DNA of 64,000 bases from Multifurca ochricompacta (Eukaryota; Basidiomycota; Agaricomycetes; Russulales; Russulaceae), in contig WTXG01000004.1 in assembly GCA_022496185.1 (NCBI GenBank), forward strand, positions 744,001-808,000, in the 5' to 3' direction. The translations under genes and the position numbers were made by a program. Of the stretch, positions 61,606-64,000 are shown piece by piece (within the stretch, counting starts at the first letter, position 1; every line of letters starts with the position of its first letter). The notes beneath the pieces were generated by a model. The model did not search any database. It saw nothing but the letters and a program-made list of their open reading frames with translations, and was not told the DNA's origin.

Positions 61606-62341
61606 TTATTGAACTATGGGAAGAACATGAATATACACATCTGCGCAAGTTCCCCATTTGCTCCTAATGTCGGCTGCGCTTGCCTTGACAATATTGTAGA
61701 GGACGACGGATGCCTCAGCCGAGTTGCTCTTGCACAGCGAGAAGTGGTCGCTATCCCCATCGTTCACCGCGAGGGCATAGGGAAATGGAACCCCATGAGG
61801 GCTCGTGTTGAACTGGTTCGAGGATTGAAGCTTTACAACAAGTTACACAATGGGAGTATTTGAGAACCTACCAACTCGCAGTACACCTCAGCAGGAGAAG
61901 CATTCTCTCCCGACTTAGGGTAAAGGAACGACAACTTGCCGTTCATGTTTGGGACAGGGAGCGAGACGCCGATCAAGCTGCCGTCAGGTGCGTACGCAGT
62001 GATACCGCCATTGACCAGAGTGAAGAACTTTGCATTAATCGAGTCGACAGACTCTCTGGCCTGCATACACGATACTTAACTTGTTAGAATGTCAGTTTGA
62101 GTGCAAAGTACGAAATCATCACCTCAAGCCATGTAACGCAGCCGGGGGTAGAGCTATCATGCGACCCGAGAACCAACGACTTCTGAATGTTGGGATAGTC
62201 CTTGACGACAGCGAGCAGAGTGAAGTTTTGGACAGTCGAAACGCCATTCCAAGGGCAGACAGACGTCTTACGCCCAACTGGTGAGGCGAAGGAAATCGCA
62301 ACGAGGAGAGAGATGACAAAAGCCAAGAAAAACATGCTCAT
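61606..62341 (-). CDS. secreted four-cysteine protein, paralogue 2
   Basis: Three exons (62341-62123, 62060-61872, 61812-61606) encode 204 residues. Signal peptide MSMFFLAFVISLLVAISFAS, then SPVGRKTSVCPWNGVSTVQN, FTLLAVVKDYPN, VNGGITAYAPDGSLIGVSLP, ASPAEVYCEL|FNTSPHGVPF, NDGDSDHFSLCKSNSAEASV and KWGTCADVYIHVLPIVQ. The shared blocks with paralogue 1 are CPWNGV, GGITAYA.DGSL.GVS.PV, SPAEVYCELFNTSP.GV.FP and GDSDHFSLCKS. It has one extra cysteine (STPGCVTW). Intron positions and phases match exactly. Frame and splice sites are intact. The family is unrecognised; copy number and conserved promoter suggest a functional tandem duplicate. Confidence 0.83.
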
Positions 62342-62431
62342 ATTGAGAGGCAGTAGTCAAGGTATGTAATGTAGCGAGGTCAAGTCCGTTGAATGTCGAA
62401 TAGTGCTAGGGCTCAGCGACGCGCAGACCTA

Positions 62432-62439
62432 GCTTTATA
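62432..62439 (-). promoter_or_regulatory. TATA box of paralogue 2 (TATAAAGC)
   Basis: TATAAAGC on the gene strand lies about 91 bp before the ATG at 62341, matching the other copy. Nearby CGCTGAGCCCTAGCACTATT parallels the corresponding stretch of paralogue 1. Confidence 0.65.
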
Positions 62440-63894
62440 CCATCTCTACTGTGTTTGAAACGCTCCAGACTGCAGGTACCACATGGTGAATGGAGCGCTG
62501 TATGGGAATGAGATACCACTGAATCTTCGTCCTTGCAAAATAATGGCATCCCAAGCATGACAGAGATGCTCTAGAACTGAGACGCCTACTCGGACCGCAT
62601 AGCCGTGTCCGATGAAGTCAAGAAGCTTGCCTACGCTATTAGAGCGGGAGGATGAAAGCTAGAACCCATTGCCCGCCTTAGCGCTCAGCGCTCGCTTTAA
62701 ATGGGTGCCCCTTCAGCGCCAGTTTCCCTGTTAATCACAAAATTAGGCTTCACGGAAAAACGCGACCACAAACACGGCGAGTTAGGGAAAGTACTTACTT
62801 CAGACCGCTTGATTTGCAAGTCAAGGTGTAAATGATAACACCATCAGAACCGACGCCATGGTAGGTACCCTGATCACAAAGACTTCATATGATTCCTACC
62901 TCAAGGAGTGGTCGTAAGGCGGACGTACATAGTTTCGAAGCTACCTGTATGAGGAGAGCGGAACAAACGTGCGACCCAGATAGACATAATCACCGTATAA
63001 ATTTGTATCCTGAGGCCGATAATAATATTAACAAACCTGCACGAAGATCGCATCGCACACGCTGACAGTAGTGGCAGGATCTGGTTCCCGTTTCTCTGTA
63101 GATGCTCGATCGCAAGTGAAACCTAAGTTTCACTTCCCTCCCTCCTTGTTTTGCGCCCTCGCATTTGTTCTAAACCCAAGCGAAATCATGCGGTCTGATT
63201 GGATTCTCTTTTCTTTGGCTTGCACCGAAAATTTGTCCCAGTAATGGAAGGAATTCCCAGACATCTTCTGATGAACATGCAAACCTTACACGTGCGCCGT
63301 CCTCTGCACACACTTACACTCTTGCACAGATCGTCGCCGCGCGCTAAATCGTGTCCAATTAGCCGCCCCATGACCAATGCAACACTAGTGTAGGTATCGG
63401 AAATAATGCGCCTTCTCGTGACCAAAGTTAATGAGAACAGAGCAAACAGCAAGGGCCAACGAAGGGGTTATATCACACAACCACCTATGTTTCAAGTACC
63501 TGGGTGGTTAACAATACGTTACTTCTCCTTCTCTGTTGTTCTTTTCGTGGTGTTTCCCGTAGAGTATGTGGCACCTTGCCCCAGACGGGCCATGCATTTG
63601 ACCTTTAAGCTGTCTCGAAGCCCCAACATCCACCGTTGAGGTAGATACTTAAGTTGATGGGAGTGAGTGCGGCAGCCTGCAGCGTGCTTTTATTCAGATC
63701 TGTGCCAGGTTGCGTTGATAGGACGAAGGTAACCGCCCCCGATACCCTACTACCTATTTGCCACATGGATCCTCTGACTTGGAAGGTTTTATTTTTTTCT
63801 TGTCTCAAATTCCAAATTCCGCCCGCTACAGATTGCTCCCAATTGGTTGGTTTTTATGGTTCGGGCGTGAGCGTAGCGTAGCCTACTGGCCTTT

Positions 63895-63914
63895 CCGCTA
63901 CCGAACGGTAGCGG
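63895..63914 (+). repeat. perfect 8-bp inverted repeat with 4-nt loop
   Basis: CCGCTACC-GAAC-GGTAGCGG forms a perfect GC-rich stem. No gene ends nearby in the window, so a terminator role is not supported. It could be a binding site or chance. Confidence 0.6.
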
Positions 63915-64000
63915 GGAGCCAGCCACAAGCGGAAGTGAATATTTATTTCGGCACAACAAGCACCAAGCACGGAAGCAAATATGATCTCCTAATTCTACCC

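Larger units (their letters stand above)
62342..64000. other. 1.6 kb at the window end, no gene
   Basis: Beyond the paralogue 2 promoter no coding signal was found; open frames at 63186-63452 and 63605-63808 look random. A short hairpin sits at 63895-63914. Confidence 0.45.

Overview
This window reads as nuclear DNA of a filamentous basidiomycete, most likely an Agaricomycete. The genes are small and split by many short (about 38-90 nt) GT-AG introns, with two GC-AG introns as well. They lie densely on both strands, with one gene per roughly 2-3 kb. The gene content fits this group: a DUF6535 membrane protein, an F-box/leucine-rich protein, a Kei1-type sphingolipid protein, Sfh5 and a Sly41-like transporter. 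I saw no rRNA, tRNA, CRISPR array, complete transposon or viral gene.

Layout. 1-3567 (-): 3'-truncated UFD4/TRIP12-type HECT ubiquitin ligase. 3789-5612 (-): class III aminotransferase. 7326-10119 (+): SNM1/PSO2 interstrand-crosslink nuclease. 10688-11765 (-): F-box/LRR protein. 12133-13016 (-): Mediator subunit MED4. 15349-18921 (+): CLC chloride channel/antiporter with CBS domains. 19861-21276 (-): ZIP zinc transporter. 23205-23821 (+): ERV1 sulfhydryl oxidase. 25796-27860 (-): glycerol kinase, divergent from PRO2 gamma-glutamyl phosphate reductase at 28429-30089 (+). 30216-31826 (-): NASP/Sim3 histone chaperone. 32184-35545 (-): AP180/CALM clathrin adaptor. 37579-39468 (+): unknown conserved-looking protein. 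39785-40784 (-): TRIP4/Rqt4-type zinc-finger protein. 41258-43005 (-): Sly41-like triose-phosphate/nucleotide-sugar transporter family member. 43374-45017 (-): Gfo/Idh/MocA oxidoreductase. 45541-49550 (+): about 1,300-residue DUF6535 protein. 49880-51129 (-): SFH5. 51372-53075 (+): PAF1. 53390-54380 (-): eIF4E class II (4EHP-like). 54617-55850 (+): KEI1. 56125-57408 (-): PQ-loop transporter. 58318-59048 and 61606-62341 (-): two paralogous secreted proteins.

These are mostly independent housekeeping genes: ubiquitin, DNA repair, transcription (MED4, PAF1), chromatin, translation, ion and metal transport, vesicle traffic, lipid transfer and basic metabolism. They do not form one pathway. Three divergent pairs share short promoters: glycerol kinase/PRO2, SFH5/PAF1 and eIF4E/KEI1.

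The strongest unexpected signal is that at least 13 conserved genes each carry one or more single-base losses, usually in a short homopolymer. Each loss shifts the frame by the same amount, while the family sequence continues on both sides. SNM1 alone has seven. This looks like residual sequencing or assembly error more than mass pseudogenisation, but it cannot be settled from the sequence alone. The best candidate for new biology is the tandem pair of four-cysteine secreted proteins at 58.3-62.4 kb, which keep the same exon structure and the same TATA position. No multi-gene novel system was found.
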